DNA from: Whitmania pigra
Taxonomy: Eukaryota > Annelida > Clitellata > Hirudinida > Haemopidae
Length of the DNA stretch: 64,000 nt
Assembly: GCA_021613335.1 (NCBI GenBank)
Contig: JAJTWR010000431.1
Span: forward strand, 1,612,001 to 1,676,000
Direction: 5' to 3'
The notes under the pieces were generated by a model. That model worked only from the letters and a program-made list of their open reading frames with translations. It made no database searches and was not told the DNA's origin. Below, piece by piece: positions 36,831 through 45,524 of this stretch (its first letter is position 1; each line of letters begins with the position of its first letter). Position numbers and translations under genes: made by a program.

Positions 36831-37812
36831 CCCCTTCGAAGTCGAGGCAAATTACTCCGGCTGGCGGCTCGACTTATACCTCTGTGACAAGCTGCGTCGT
36901 CTCTCGCGGACCCGCGTGCAGCGCATCATCGCCAAAGACCTCGTCTCTACGGTGCCGCTGAAAGCCTCGTCGCTCGTGTATCCGGGGCTCAGCTTTGCAC
37001 TTCGGAAGAAGGCCGAACCGGAGCCGCCAATTCCCGAAGCCTCGGAGCTGCGCGAAGTCTATGCCGACGACGACATCTTCGTGATGGACAAACCCGCTGG
37101 ACTGCCGGTGCATCCATCGGCGCGGTACCAAAAACACACCCTCACCGCGCTCTTGGAAGCGCGCTACCAAGGCCGCGCCGAGCCAGCGCATAGGCTCGAC
37201 CGGGAAACCTCCGGTCTCATCGTCTGCGGTCGCACGGTTGAAGCGAGCCGCCGCCTCGGCGTTGCGTTTCAGGAGGGGCGGGTCGAGAAGGAATACCTAG
37301 CGATTGTGGAAGGGCACCCGGCGAATTCCTTCGAGGTAGACGCGCCCATCTCCGAAGGTACACCGCTCATCCGCATCGCGGTGCGCATCGACCCGGAAGG
37401 CGCTCCCTCGCAGACCCGCTTCGAAGTGCTCCAACGCTTCGAGCACCAGCGCGCGCCGCTGTCGCTCCTCCGCTGCTTGCCGCGCACCGGGCGGCAACAC
37501 CAGATTCGCATCCACGCCCACCACGCGGGTTTCCCGCTCGTCGGCGACAAGATGTACGGGCCGGACCCGGCCTACTTTGATCGCTTCTCGCGAGGATGCC
37601 TGGAGCCCGCCGCTTGGGAGCGCTTGCGCCTGCCGCGCCACGCCTTGCACGCGTCGTTCTTGCGCTTCAAACACCCGCTCAGCGGGAACGAACTTTCTTT
37701 TTCGTCGCCGCTGCCGAGCGATTTGCAGGCTTTGCTTCCGGGGGAGCTGCCGCAGGCGTTCCCGGCGAAAACGGCTCCAAGTCCCACGGGAACACGTAGT
37801 AGTCGGCGGTGA
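36745..37812 (+). CDS. RluA-family pseudouridine synthase
   Basis: About 355 residues from ATG 36745; the frame is open further upstream but without family similarity. It has an S4-like RNA-binding part ('GWRLDLYLCDKLRRLSRTRVQRIIAKDLV') followed by the catalytic domain with 'AHRLDRETSGLIVCGRT' (catalytic Asp in HRLD) and 'LPRTGRQHQIRIHAHHAGFPLVGDKMYG'. This is the RluC/RluD-type architecture for uridine isomerisation in 23S rRNA; the target site cannot be told. Its 5' end overlaps paralogue C on the opposite strand, and its last 134 bases overlap the convergent phosphoribosyltransferase gene. Confidence 0.88.
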   Translation: MKAKKAERLRRVLAEHERERIFEEGIVLIPFEVEANYSGWRLDLYLCDKLRRLSRTRVQRIIAKDLVSTVPLKASSLVYPGLSFALRKKAEPEPPIPEASELREVYADDDIFVMDKPAGLPVHPSARYQKHTLTALLEARYQGRAEPAHRLDRETSGLIVCGRTVEASRRLGVAFQEGRVEKEYLAIVEGHPANSFEVDAPISEGTPLIRIAVRIDPEGAPSQTRFEVLQRFEHQRAPLSLLRCLPRTGRQHQIRIHAHHAGFPLVGDKMYGPDPAYFDRFSRGCLEPAAWERLRLPRHALHASFLRFKHPLSGNELSFSSPLPSDLQALLPGELPQAFPAKTAPSPTGTRSSRR

Positions 37813-38365
37813 CGATGCCGATGAAGTCTAGGTCCGGCGCGCCGGGCTTGGAGATGAGCGCTGCGGTCCGCAACTCAGAGGCACCGGCGACGCGCACCAA
37901 GTTCCGGGCAATTTCAAAGGTGACGCCGGAGCCAACCGCGTCGTTCGTGAGGAGCACTTTCTTGCCCCGTACGAGGGCTGAGAATTCCTGTTCCGCAGAC
38001 TGTGCGTGGCGAGCCTTCTCGGCGAGGCGCACCACCCGGGGCTGTGGAACTTCCGGGTTCGTCCCACGGATAGACGGCACCGGCGCATAGGGCACCCCGA
38101 GGGCTTCGGCAATGCCCTCGCCCAAGTGCCGCGCGTTGAGTCCGAGCCCGATGACGATGTCCGGCTGGAAGGCGCGCCGAATCTCTTTGGTGAGCGCCGA
38201 CAGGTGCCGTTCAAACTCCGCCCAGGTCACTTCGAGGGTCGGCGCGCTCGGCTGCTCAGGAGTATCGAGGTGACGCCCGGCGAGCGGGAACGAGCCCTGC
38301 GCACCGTAGAGGTCGGAGTCGTGCAGCGCTTTGCGCTTCGGGGGTTGAGCGCGTCGTTTCGTCAT
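37679..38365 (-). CDS. Phosphoribosyltransferase-like protein
   Basis: A 228-residue protein with the type I PRTase core: 'PDIVIGLGLNARHLGEGIAEALGVPY', the PRPP-loop region 'KKVLLTNDAVGSGVTFEIARNLVRVAGA' and 'LRTAALISKPGAPDLDFIGIVTADYYVFPWDL'. The last block resembles xanthine/hypoxanthine PRTases (YVVFPWE). In the PRPP loop the usual acidic pair is replaced by 'TNDAVGSG', a partial change. The basic N- and C-terminal tails are probably disordered. Its C-terminal 134 bases overlap the 3' end of the rluA-like gene. Confidence 0.78.
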   Translation of the reverse strand: MTKRRAQPPKRKALHDSDLYGAQGSFPLAGRHLDTPEQPSAPTLEVTWAEFERHLSALTKEIRRAFQPDIVIGLGLNARHLGEGIAEALGVPYAPVPSIRGTNPEVPQPRVVRLAEKARHAQSAEQEFSALVRGKKVLLTNDAVGSGVTFEIARNLVRVAGASELRTAALISKPGAPDLDFIGIVTADYYVFPWDLEPFSPGTPAAAPPEAKPANRSAAATKKKVRSR

Positions 38366-38469
38366 ACGATTTTGATGCTCTGTGGATAGTGGGAATTTGT
38401 ACGAGCGCTTCGAAGGGTATGCGGTGAAGGGTTACGGTGTGAAGGAGTGCAGTTGAAAAGACGTACAGC

Positions 38470-39015
38470 TTAGAAGGAGTAGTAGGGCCGGAGCATGACG
38501 TACACCAACACGCCGGTGACCGAGACGTAGAGCCAAATCGGATGCAGCACGCGGGTGACCTTCTTGTGCCGCGGAAAGTCCCGACGCCACGCGAAGAAAA
38601 ACGCCGCGAGCGCGAGCGGGAGCACCGGGATGGAGAGCACCACGTGCGAGATGAGGAGCGTGAAGTAGACGTAGCGAATGGCGCCTTGTCCACCGTAGGG
38701 CGTATCCCCATGGAAGAAGTGGTAGGTGAGGTAGCTCGCGAGGAAGAGCGATGAAGCCGCGAAGGCTGCAATCATCAGCCGCTGGTGGAGCTTCACATCC
38801 TTGCGTCGAATAGCGACGCGCCCGAGGATGAGGAGCGTCGCCGCGAGAGCGTTCAGCGAGGCGTTCAGCGGTGGAAGGCTGGCGAAGGGAGCGTCGCCGC
38901 CGCCGCTCACCCGTCGGGCGACGAGGAGCCAGAAGAGCAACGCTAACGCTGCGAGGGAGACGACAGCATTGATGGCATAGAACCGCGTCCGGGTATTCGT
39001 CTCAAGAGTAGACAT
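38470..39015 (-). CDS. DUF420 membrane protein (CtaM-like)
   Basis: A 181-residue integral membrane protein with about five helices: 'FYAINAVVSLAALALLFWLLV', 'LNALAATLLILGRVAI', 'MIAAFAASSLFLASYLTYHFFHG' (split by context), 'ISHVVLSIPVLPLALAAFFFA' and 'IWLYVSVTGVLVYVML'. Conserved His residues in 'KLHQRLM', 'TYHFFHGDTPYGG' and 'ISHVVLS' fit DUF420, whose studied members help assemble haem-copper oxidases. It starts 12 bases after the helicase stop, so both are co-transcribed. A longer frame running upstream from here is only a shadow of the helicase gene. Confidence 0.88.
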   Translation of the reverse strand: MSTLETNTRTRFYAINAVVSLAALALLFWLLVARRVSGGGDAPFASLPPLNASLNALAATLLILGRVAIRRKDVKLHQRLMIAAFAASSLFLASYLTYHFFHGDTPYGGQGAIRYVYFTLLISHVVLSIPVLPLALAAFFFAWRRDFPRHKKVTRVLHPIWLYVSVTGVLVYVMLRPYYSF

Positions 39016-39026
39016 CAGCGTGTATG

Positions 39027-42000
39027 CTAATCGACCTCCTGTAGGCTGTGCAATCGTTCCGGTGCAGGGGCGAGCTCTGGCAAACCGTCGCGGTAGGTGA
39101 CGGTGAGCCCAGGCATGGCGGGCACCCGGCGCCCGGGCGTGACGATGCCCGTGAGATTCAACGGATCCACCGCGGCGATGCGTAGGACTTCCCCGCGCGG
39201 CTCGGTTCGGCGCACCGCCCGAGAGAGTTCGACTGCGCCGGGGAGCGCGAACTGTTCGCCCACAAGCCCGGCGAGGAAGCGCCCGCCGCGAACTTCTCCG
39301 CGCATCTCGCGCCGCCGATAGACGCGCAACAGCTCGCTCCAGCTCGGCGCGAGCGGTTCCCGCTGCGCCACGTCGCGGAAGACGATGCCGTAGCGGTTGA
39401 GGAGCAATTCCGCCGCTCGCTCGGTCAACTCTTCCTTGGTGTAGCTCTCGCGGGGAGCGAGGAGCGCCCAGCGCCCCGGACCGCCGCGCCGGGTGAGCTG
39501 CTGTCGCCGCCGCGCGACTGGCGACTGCAGCACCCGCAAGTTGTGGACTGCGTCGGCGCTGGTGAGGCCGAGCGCGAGCAGCTCTGCTAAGGCCCCTTCG
39601 ACCTCGGCCGGGAGTCGGCGGGTGCCATTCACGACTTCCCCGAAGAAGGAGGCGCCGCGCTTCGCGAGGAAGGCGTACACCTCCTGCGCCTGCGGCGAGA
39701 GCCCTTCCGGGAGTACGTCGGCGGGTTCGCCGCGCGCTGCCGCGAGCATCCAGTCGAACTCCGCTCGCCGGGCGAAGGTGAGCGATGCCGCGCGGCTCAA
39801 ACCCGCGCTGCGCACATTCGACGGTTCCTTCAGCGACAGTCGCCCCCAGACCACATCGCCCGATGCGCAGAGCTGGGTGAGGTAGTCGTCGAGGTAACCG
39901 CGCACCCGCGCCGGGAACAGCTCGCTCTCCCAGGCTGCCGCCGGGGCCTCGTGCCCTTCGAGGAGCGCCACGGCTTTCGCGAGCCCGAGCGTGCCGCGGA
40001 GCTTTCCTTCCGCATCCATGAAGTGCCAGCGAAAGAGGAAGCGCATGAAGTCTTGCCCGGAGAGCGGCTCTATTTCTTTGCGCAGCCTCCCGACGGTCAG
40101 CCGGTGGATGCGCTGCAACAGTCGCCGGTCGCACCATTCGAGTTCGCCGTGGGCCGCGGCGTCGGGCCGGAAATGCCCGCGGAGTACCTGGCCTGCGGCT
40201 TCGATGCGCGCCAAGGCCTCTTCCACATCGGCGCGCGGCAGCGAGAGAGTGAAGGCAAGTTCGCTCGCGGTGATGGGCCCCACAATTTCGAGCCAGCCCT
40301 GCACGACGCGACGAGCGGCCACGTCGCGCTCCACAGGCTCGATGCCCGGCGGGGTTTCCAGCGTCACCTTCGCGTCGGGCCACAACGTGCGCACGAGACC
40401 GGCGCGCTCTGCCGGAAACGCGTAGCGCCGCGAGCCGAGCACCACCACGTCGGCGCGCTTCGAGCGACGCAACACTTCGAGATGCCCTTCGTCGGCGTGC
40501 GGCCAGAGCACGAGCTGCAAGAGCGTATCGTGCAGCTCCTCTGCGCTGCGGATGAGCGGCGCCGCGTCGGCGCGCACTTGCTCTATCGCCGAAGCGTCGA
40601 GCGTCCCCACCGACGCGTCCGCCTGGGGCAGCGTCCGCCGGGTGGCTACCGCTCGCGCCCGCCGCTCTTCGAGGGGTGCCTCGTCGAGGAAGGTGTACGG
40701 CGCCGAGTTGAGGAGCTGGTGCGCGAAGACCGAGGGCTCCGGCGTGTCCACCGCGAGCTTGGTGATGCGGCCGCTCGACACGTCGTTCAGCACCGCGACG
40801 AGTCCGTCGATGTCCATGAACTCGTGCAGGCAGTCGTCGAGTGTTTCGGTGATGAGCGGGTGGTCCGGGGGCACCAACTCTGCGCCGCCGTGGTTGTCTT
40901 GGCAGCCGACTTGCTCCGGGAAGACTGCGGCGATGAGGTCTTCTGCGCGCGCTCGCTGCAGCGGCGGCGGGACGCGTCGGCCATTGTGTTGCCGCGCGAG
41001 CGAGAGCGCGCGCCCGGCGGTCCAGCGGAAGCGGGTGCCGAAGAGCGGCGCCTGGAGGATGGCCTGCACCAGCACCCGCTCGGCGCTCGCTGGGGAGACG
41101 AAGTCGAAGATGTCGAGGAGCGGAAAGCTGTGTTGCTCGCCGAGGGAGAGCAGAATGCCGTCGTCGCTCGCCGCCGCTTGAAGCTCGAAGTCGAACGCCC
41201 GGCAGAAGCACTTGCGCAGTGCCATGCCCCAGGCGCGATTGATGCGCGCACCGAAGGGCGCTTGGATGATGAGCTGCATGCCGCCCGCGTCGTCGAAGAA
41301 GCGCTCGGCGATGACGCACTTTTGGGTCGGCACAGCGCCCAGCGCTGCACGACCGGCGGCGACGTACCGGCAGAGGAAGTCCGCGTCGTTCGGCGAGAGC
41401 TTGAGCTCGTCGGTGAGGAACGCGCGCGAAGCTGCGTCGTCGTCGAGGCGCTCGCGCAGCGCCGCCACCCGCCGCGAGAGTTCATCGGTGCGCCCGGGGG
41501 CCTCGCCGCGCCAAAAGGGAATGCTCGGTGGCTGGCCGTGGGCATTCTCCACCCGGACGACGCCGTCGCCAATGCGGCGAATCTTCCACGAGGTGCTCCC
41601 GAGCACGAAGATGTCCCCGGCCATGGACTCGACCGCCCAGTCTTCGTCGACGGTGCCCACCTGCTTGTCCTCGGGTTCGGCGATGACCGGGTAGGTGAAG
41701 AGGTCGGGAATCGCTCCGCCGTTTTGGAGCGCCATGAGCCGTGCGCTCCGGCGCGGGCGCAGCATGCCGTGGACTTGGTCGCGGTGCAGGTGCGCTCGCC
41801 CGCGTCCGCGGCTCGGCGCCGGTCCTTCGGCGGCGCAGACCACTACCTTCTCAAACTCCTCGCGGGTGAGCGAGGCGTACGGCGCGGCGCGGGTGAAACA
41901 TTTGTAGAGTTCGTCTTCCGATGCCTCTCCGGCGGCCACCTCCGCGACGAGCTGCTGTCCGAGCACGTCGAGCGGGGCCTTGGGTTGGCGGACGAGATCG

Positions 42001-43247
42001 AGTTCGCCGTCGCGTATCGCCCACACGAGCGCCGTGCATTCGAGCAACTCGTCGCGCGTGAGCGCGATGATGGAGCCGCGGGAGATGCGCGTCTTGTGGT
42101 GCCCGCTGCGCCCTAAGCGTTGGAGCATCACCGAAATGGAGCGCGGCGAACCTATCTGCACCACGTAGTCGATGCTTCCGATGTCGATGCCGAGTTCGAG
42201 GCTCGCCGTCGCTACCAGCACCTTCAGCTCGCCGCGCTTCAACCGTTGCTCTGCGTCGAGGCGGATTTCTTTGGCGAGGCTTCCGTGGTGCGCCGCGACC
42301 AATGTGGACCCTAAGCGCTGGCCGAGCTCGTGGGCGACGCGCTCTGCTAAGCGGCGGGTGTTGGTGAAGACCAGCATCGTCCGCTGGTCGGCGGAGAGGG
42401 TGGTGATGCGCTCGTAGAGGCGCTCCCAGAGCGCGTTGCTGGCGACGGCCGTGAGTTCGTCGTCGGGCGTTTCGACGGTGAGCTCGTAGGCACGCCGCGG
42501 CTCGACCTCGACGACTTCCAAGGGCGTATCCCGCGCCCCGACGAGAAATCGGGAGAGCTCATCCAGTGGGCGGCTCGTCGCCGACAGCCCGATGAGGCGC
42601 AGCGAAGACGCGCCCGCGCGTCGCAGGCGCTCTAAGGAGAGCGCGAAGTGCGACCCGCGCTTGTCGCGGGCGAGGGCGTGGAGTTCGTCGACCACCACGG
42701 TGCGCACCGACGCGAGGGTGGCGCGGGGCCCAGTCGCGGTGAGGTAGAGGTACAGCGACTCGGGGGTGGTGATGAGGATGTGCGGCGGGCGGGCGACGAG
42801 CGCCGCTCGTTCGGTCGGCGTCGTGTCGCCGGTACGGATGCCGACCCGTAGCTCCGGCAAGTGGACGTTCCGCGCTCGGGCCCGGGCGGACAGCTCTTCG
42901 AGCGGGCCGAGGAGATTGGTGCGCACGTCGTTGCCGAGCGCCTTCAGCGGGGACACGTAGAGGATGTGGGTGGCGTCGGTGAGCGTTCCGCGTTCCGCCG
43001 CGTGGACGAGTTCGTCGATGCAGGCGAGGAACGCGGCGAGGGTTTTCCCGGAACCGGTGGGCGAGGAGATGAGCACGCTCGTGCCAGCGCGGATGAGCGG
43101 CCACCCGCGCACCTGTGGCTCGGTGGGCTCGCCGAGGCGCTCCGCGAACCACTCGGCGACAATCGGATGAAAGTCTGCGAGGGCCGGGTGCACCGGGCTG
43201 CCACTCGCGCTGTTGGGCAGCACGCTCTGGAGTGGTTCAGCGCTCAC
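39027..43247 (-). CDS. lhr: Lhr-type ATP-dependent helicase
   Basis: A 1406-residue superfamily 2 helicase. Walker A is SSPTGSGKT (61-69), the DEAD-type box is DELH (187-190), and 'YVSPLKALGNDVRTNL', 'ILITTPESLYLYLT', 'LVATASLELGIDIG' and 'QRLGRSGHHKTRISRG' follow in order. The latter half contains the winged-helix and Lhr-core segments ('GGMQLIIQAPFGARINRAWGMALRKCFCRAFDFELQAAASDDGILLSLG'-type text, seen here in pieces) and a long C-terminal domain like that of E. coli Lhr, which is about 1500 residues. It would act in DNA repair as a 3'-5' helicase. The start at ATG 43247 begins shortly before 'FHPIVAEWFAERLG'. Confidence 0.93.
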   Translation of the reverse strand: MSAEPLQSVLPNSASGSPVHPALADFHPIVAEWFAERLGEPTEPQVRGWPLIRAGTSVLISSPTGSGKTLAAFLACIDELVHAAERGTLTDATHILYVSPLKALGNDVRTNLLGPLEELSARARARNVHLPELRVGIRTGDTTPTERAALVARPPHILITTPESLYLYLTATGPRATLASVRTVVVDELHALARDKRGSHFALSLERLRRAGASSLRLIGLSATSRPLDELSRFLVGARDTPLEVVEVEPRRAYELTVETPDDELTAVASNALWERLYERITTLSADQRTMLVFTNTRRLAERVAHELGQRLGSTLVAAHHGSLAKEIRLDAEQRLKRGELKVLVATASLELGIDIGSIDYVVQIGSPRSISVMLQRLGRSGHHKTRISRGSIIALTRDELLECTALVWAIRDGELDLVRQPKAPLDVLGQQLVAEVAAGEASEDELYKCFTRAAPYASLTREEFEKVVVCAAEGPAPSRGRGRAHLHRDQVHGMLRPRRSARLMALQNGGAIPDLFTYPVIAEPEDKQVGTVDEDWAVESMAGDIFVLGSTSWKIRRIGDGVVRVENAHGQPPSIPFWRGEAPGRTDELSRRVAALRERLDDDAASRAFLTDELKLSPNDADFLCRYVAAGRAALGAVPTQKCVIAERFFDDAGGMQLIIQAPFGARINRAWGMALRKCFCRAFDFELQAAASDDGILLSLGEQHSFPLLDIFDFVSPASAERVLVQAILQAPLFGTRFRWTAGRALSLARQHNGRRVPPPLQRARAEDLIAAVFPEQVGCQDNHGGAELVPPDHPLITETLDDCLHEFMDIDGLVAVLNDVSSGRITKLAVDTPEPSVFAHQLLNSAPYTFLDEAPLEERRARAVATRRTLPQADASVGTLDASAIEQVRADAAPLIRSAEELHDTLLQLVLWPHADEGHLEVLRRSKRADVVVLGSRRYAFPAERAGLVRTLWPDAKVTLETPPGIEPVERDVAARRVVQGWLEIVGPITASELAFTLSLPRADVEEALARIEAAGQVLRGHFRPDAAAHGELEWCDRRLLQRIHRLTVGRLRKEIEPLSGQDFMRFLFRWHFMDAEGKLRGTLGLAKAVALLEGHEAPAAAWESELFPARVRGYLDDYLTQLCASGDVVWGRLSLKEPSNVRSAGLSRAASLTFARRAEFDWMLAAARGEPADVLPEGLSPQAQEVYAFLAKRGASFFGEVVNGTRRLPAEVEGALAELLALGLTSADAVHNLRVLQSPVARRRQQLTRRGGPGRWALLAPRESYTKEELTERAAELLLNRYGIVFRDVAQREPLAPSWSELLRVYRRREMRGEVRGGRFLAGLVGEQFALPGAVELSRAVRRTEPRGEVLRIAAVDPLNLTGIVTPGRRVPAMPGLTVTYRDGLPELAPAPERLHSLQEVD

Positions 43248-43278
43248 TGCCCAAACCGAACAGGACCGGCGCGGGTTG

Positions 43279-44103
43279 TCAACCCGTCAACTGTTCGACA
43301 AACGCGCAGACCTCGGTGGCGGCTTGGGCGCGATCGTAGTCGTGGGCGATGATGTGTCGGCCGCGCACGGTGACCGCGCGGCTCTTGGGGATGCGTTGGG
43401 CGAGAGCTTCCGCCGGGGCGTTCGCGACGACGCTGTCCTCGGCGGCGACGATGATCAGCGCGGGACCGCGCACCTGGGGGATTGCTCGGGCCACCTCGAC
43501 TTGCAGGCGAAAGAGCTCGAAGAGGCTCTCGCTCGGGATGCGCTGACGGCGCGATTCTTTTGGGCGCTCTACGGAGCCTTCGACGGGCGAGCGCGTCTTG
43601 GTGAGCCACCGCGGCAGAAGGCGCAGCAGCGGCGAGCGAGCGAAGCGGGCGAGGATCGGTGTTGCGCCCGGAGGAATCTGCTTGATGCGCAGGCCCGGCG
43701 CCAGCAGCGCAAGACCGGTGACTGCCGCTGGGTGGCGCGCGGCGAGCAGCAACGAGAGCAGCGCCCCCATGGAAAACCCGACGAGCGTCACCGGTCCGCG
43801 CGCGGCGGCAAGGCCGAGGAGGCGCTCTTCGGCGGCGGCGTACCAATCATCGGCCTGGACGCCGAGCATCGCCTCCGGCGTGTCGCCGTGGCCGGGCAGG
43901 AGCGGCAGCTCCACGTAGTACCCGCGGGCGGCGAGCGCCTCGCCGAGGGGGCGCACCTCCGCCGGGGTGCCGGTGTAGCCGTGGAGGAGGAGCACCGGAG
44001 CGCGCGCTGTCGCCGCCTCTGGAGGGCGCGGCCCCCGTGCGCTCGGCAGCTCGACGGTCGCCCCGCCGGGCAGATAGGCCGATGCTGCGGTAGGTGTGCT
44101 CAC
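43279..44103 (-). CDS. Alpha/beta hydrolase (esterase/lysophospholipase-like)
   Basis: A 274-residue alpha/beta hydrolase from GTG 44103. The oxyanion region is 'APVLLLHGYTGTPAEVRPLGEALA'. The nucleophile elbow GFSMG places Ser at residue 111. The acid is likely in 'LIIVAAEDSVV', and the His in 'VTVRGRHIIAHD'. The 'HGYTGTPAEVR' start resembles carboxylesterases and monoacylglycerol lipases. It lies 31 bases upstream of the helicase in the same direction. A longer open frame extending upstream is noncoding shadow of dapE. Confidence 0.86.
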   Translation of the reverse strand: MSTPTAASAYLPGGATVELPSARGPRPPEAATARAPVLLLHGYTGTPAEVRPLGEALAARGYYVELPLLPGHGDTPEAMLGVQADDWYAAAEERLLGLAAARGPVTLVGFSMGALLSLLLAARHPAAVTGLALLAPGLRIKQIPPGATPILARFARSPLLRLLPRWLTKTRSPVEGSVERPKESRRQRIPSESLFELFRLQVEVARAIPQVRGPALIIVAAEDSVVANAPAEALAQRIPKSRAVTVRGRHIIAHDYDRAQAATEVCAFVEQLTG

Positions 44104-44169
44104 GAGACCCGCAGCATTACCACGGTGCAAGGCACTTGAGCTTGAGCGGGAATTTGCTAACCGACGGTC

Positions 44170-45219
44170 GTGGACGTTGCCGCGCGTGCGCTTGAGCTCG
44201 TGTCTATTCCGTCGGTCACCGGCGACGAGCAGCACATCGCGGACTACGTGGAAGCTTGGGCGATAAAGCTCTTTGGGCGCGACGCCGTACTGCGTACCGG
44301 CAACTCCCTTGCGGTAGGGCCGATGACCACCGCGAGCCCACCGCTCTTGCTCGTGGGTCACCTCGACACGGTGCCCCCGGGTGCCTTCGCCCATCGCCCG
44401 CGCATCGAGGGCGACCGGCTCTACGGCTTGGGCGCATCGGACATGAAGGGCGGCCTCGCGGTGATGATGGCGCTCGCCGAGGAGCTGCCGACCACCCCAG
44501 TGCGCTACATCTTCTACGAGCGCGAGGAAGGCCCCTACGAGGAGTCGGGGTTGGGACCGCTCATGGAGCAGGCGCCGGACTTCAAGCGCTCGGCGCTCGC
44601 GATTGCCCTTGAGCCCACCGACGGCGCAGTGCAACTCGGCTGCGTGGGCTCGTTGCACGCGACCGTCACTTTCCGCGGTGCGGCGGCACACTCCGCGCGC
44701 CCCTGGCAGGGAAAAAATGCCATCCACGATGCCGGGGCGTTTCTCGCGGAGCTCGCGGCGTTGCCGCCGAAGGAAATCTCCGCTGGCGGCTTGTCCTTTT
44801 TCGAGGTGTTGAGCGCGACCCACGCCGAGGGCGGCACCGCGCGGAACGTGGTCCCCGATCGCTTCGCGCTGAACCTCAACTACCGCTTTGCGCCGGGGCG
44901 CAGCGCCGAAGAGGCTTTCCAAGACCTGCTGCGCTTTGTGGGAAATCGCGCCGAGGTGAAGCTCGTCGACGACGCACCTTCCGCGCGGGTCTGCGCGGGG
45001 AACGCGCACGTCGAGCGCCTCATCGCGGCCACCGGCCGCAAGGCCGAGGCGAAGCAGGCCTGGACCGACGTGGCCCGGCTGTCGGCCTGGGGCCTCGACG
45101 CGGTGAACTACGGCCCGGGGCAGGTCGGACAAGCGCACCAGCCGAACGAATCCGCGAGCGTCGCCGCGCTCACACAGGCCCTCACAGTCCTGCGAACGCT
45201 TTGCACAACGTACAAGTAG
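44170..45219 (+). CDS. dapE: DapE-like M20 metallopeptidase (succinyl-diaminopimelate desuccinylase)
   Basis: A 349-residue M20-family enzyme starting at GTG 44170. The zinc ligands are in place: His64 and Asp66 in 'LLVGHLDTVPPG', Asp91 in 'LYGLGASDMKGGLAV', Glu119/Glu120 in 'YEREEGPYEESG', and the C-terminal His in 'GQAHQPNESA'. The dimerisation part has 'AAAHSARPWQGKNAIHDAG'. This pattern is closest to the DapE of actinobacterial type, which removes succinate from N-succinyl-diaminopimelate in lysine and peptidoglycan synthesis. A broader peptidase role cannot be excluded. Confidence 0.86.
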   Translation: MDVAARALELVSIPSVTGDEQHIADYVEAWAIKLFGRDAVLRTGNSLAVGPMTTASPPLLLVGHLDTVPPGAFAHRPRIEGDRLYGLGASDMKGGLAVMMALAEELPTTPVRYIFYEREEGPYEESGLGPLMEQAPDFKRSALAIALEPTDGAVQLGCVGSLHATVTFRGAAAHSARPWQGKNAIHDAGAFLAELAALPPKEISAGGLSFFEVLSATHAEGGTARNVVPDRFALNLNYRFAPGRSAEEAFQDLLRFVGNRAEVKLVDDAPSARVCAGNAHVERLIAATGRKAEAKQAWTDVARLSAWGLDAVNYGPGQVGQAHQPNESASVAALTQALTVLRTLCTTYK

Positions 45220-45280
45220 TTTCAGGGGTTTTCGGCCCTGGCGGCTTGCATGTTGCGAATGCCTTGTATAGACCCCCGGC

Positions 45281-45465
45281 CACACGGGTAGCTTCGTGAA
45301 GAAGCTCGAAGAGGGAAGCCGGTGCAAATCCGGCGCGGTCGCGCCACTGTAACTAGGAACCCCACAGGATGATGGGGCGTTGGGCAGAAAACAAACCACT
45401 TCGATCGACGGTCGAGGGAAGGTTGCCAACGGAGGTTCTAGAGCCAGGAGACCTGCCCGGGTGTG
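45281..45465 (+). promoter_or_regulatory. Cobalamin (AdoCbl-type) riboswitch
   Basis: Conserved elements are present in order: 'AGAGGGAAGCCGGTG', 'AAATCCGGCGCGGTCGC', the B12 box GCCACTGT at 45345-45352, and the 3' end 'GCCAGGAGACCTGCC'. A closing P1 stem can be drawn between CACAC/GGGTAG (45281-45291) and CTGCCC/GTGTG (45453-45465). It lies directly upstream of a BtuB-type receptor gene and should switch that gene off when cobalamin is abundant. Confidence 0.93.
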
Positions 45466-45494
45466 AGGACAGCATTGTCTCACAGAGGTATCCT

Positions 45495-45520
45495 CTCTCT
45501 TCGCGGAAGAGAGCAGAGGA
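45495..45520 (+). promoter_or_regulatory. Hairpin next to the btuB ribosome site (expression platform candidate)
   Basis: CTCTCTTC (45495-45502) and GAAGAGAG (45506-45513) form a perfect 8-base-pair hairpin with a 3-base loop. It ends two bases before the ribosome site AGAGGA (45515-45520) of btuB. The upstream bases CCTCT could also pair with AGAGG. This suggests control at translation initiation rather than by termination. Confidence 0.55.
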
Positions 45521-45524
45521 AGAT

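Noticed and set aside
38470..41319. 949-codon minus-strand open frame read as one protein
   Set aside because: Its first 770 codons are an Arg/Ala-rich shadow of the helicase in another frame. Only the last 181 codons (DUF420 protein from 39015) are protein-like.
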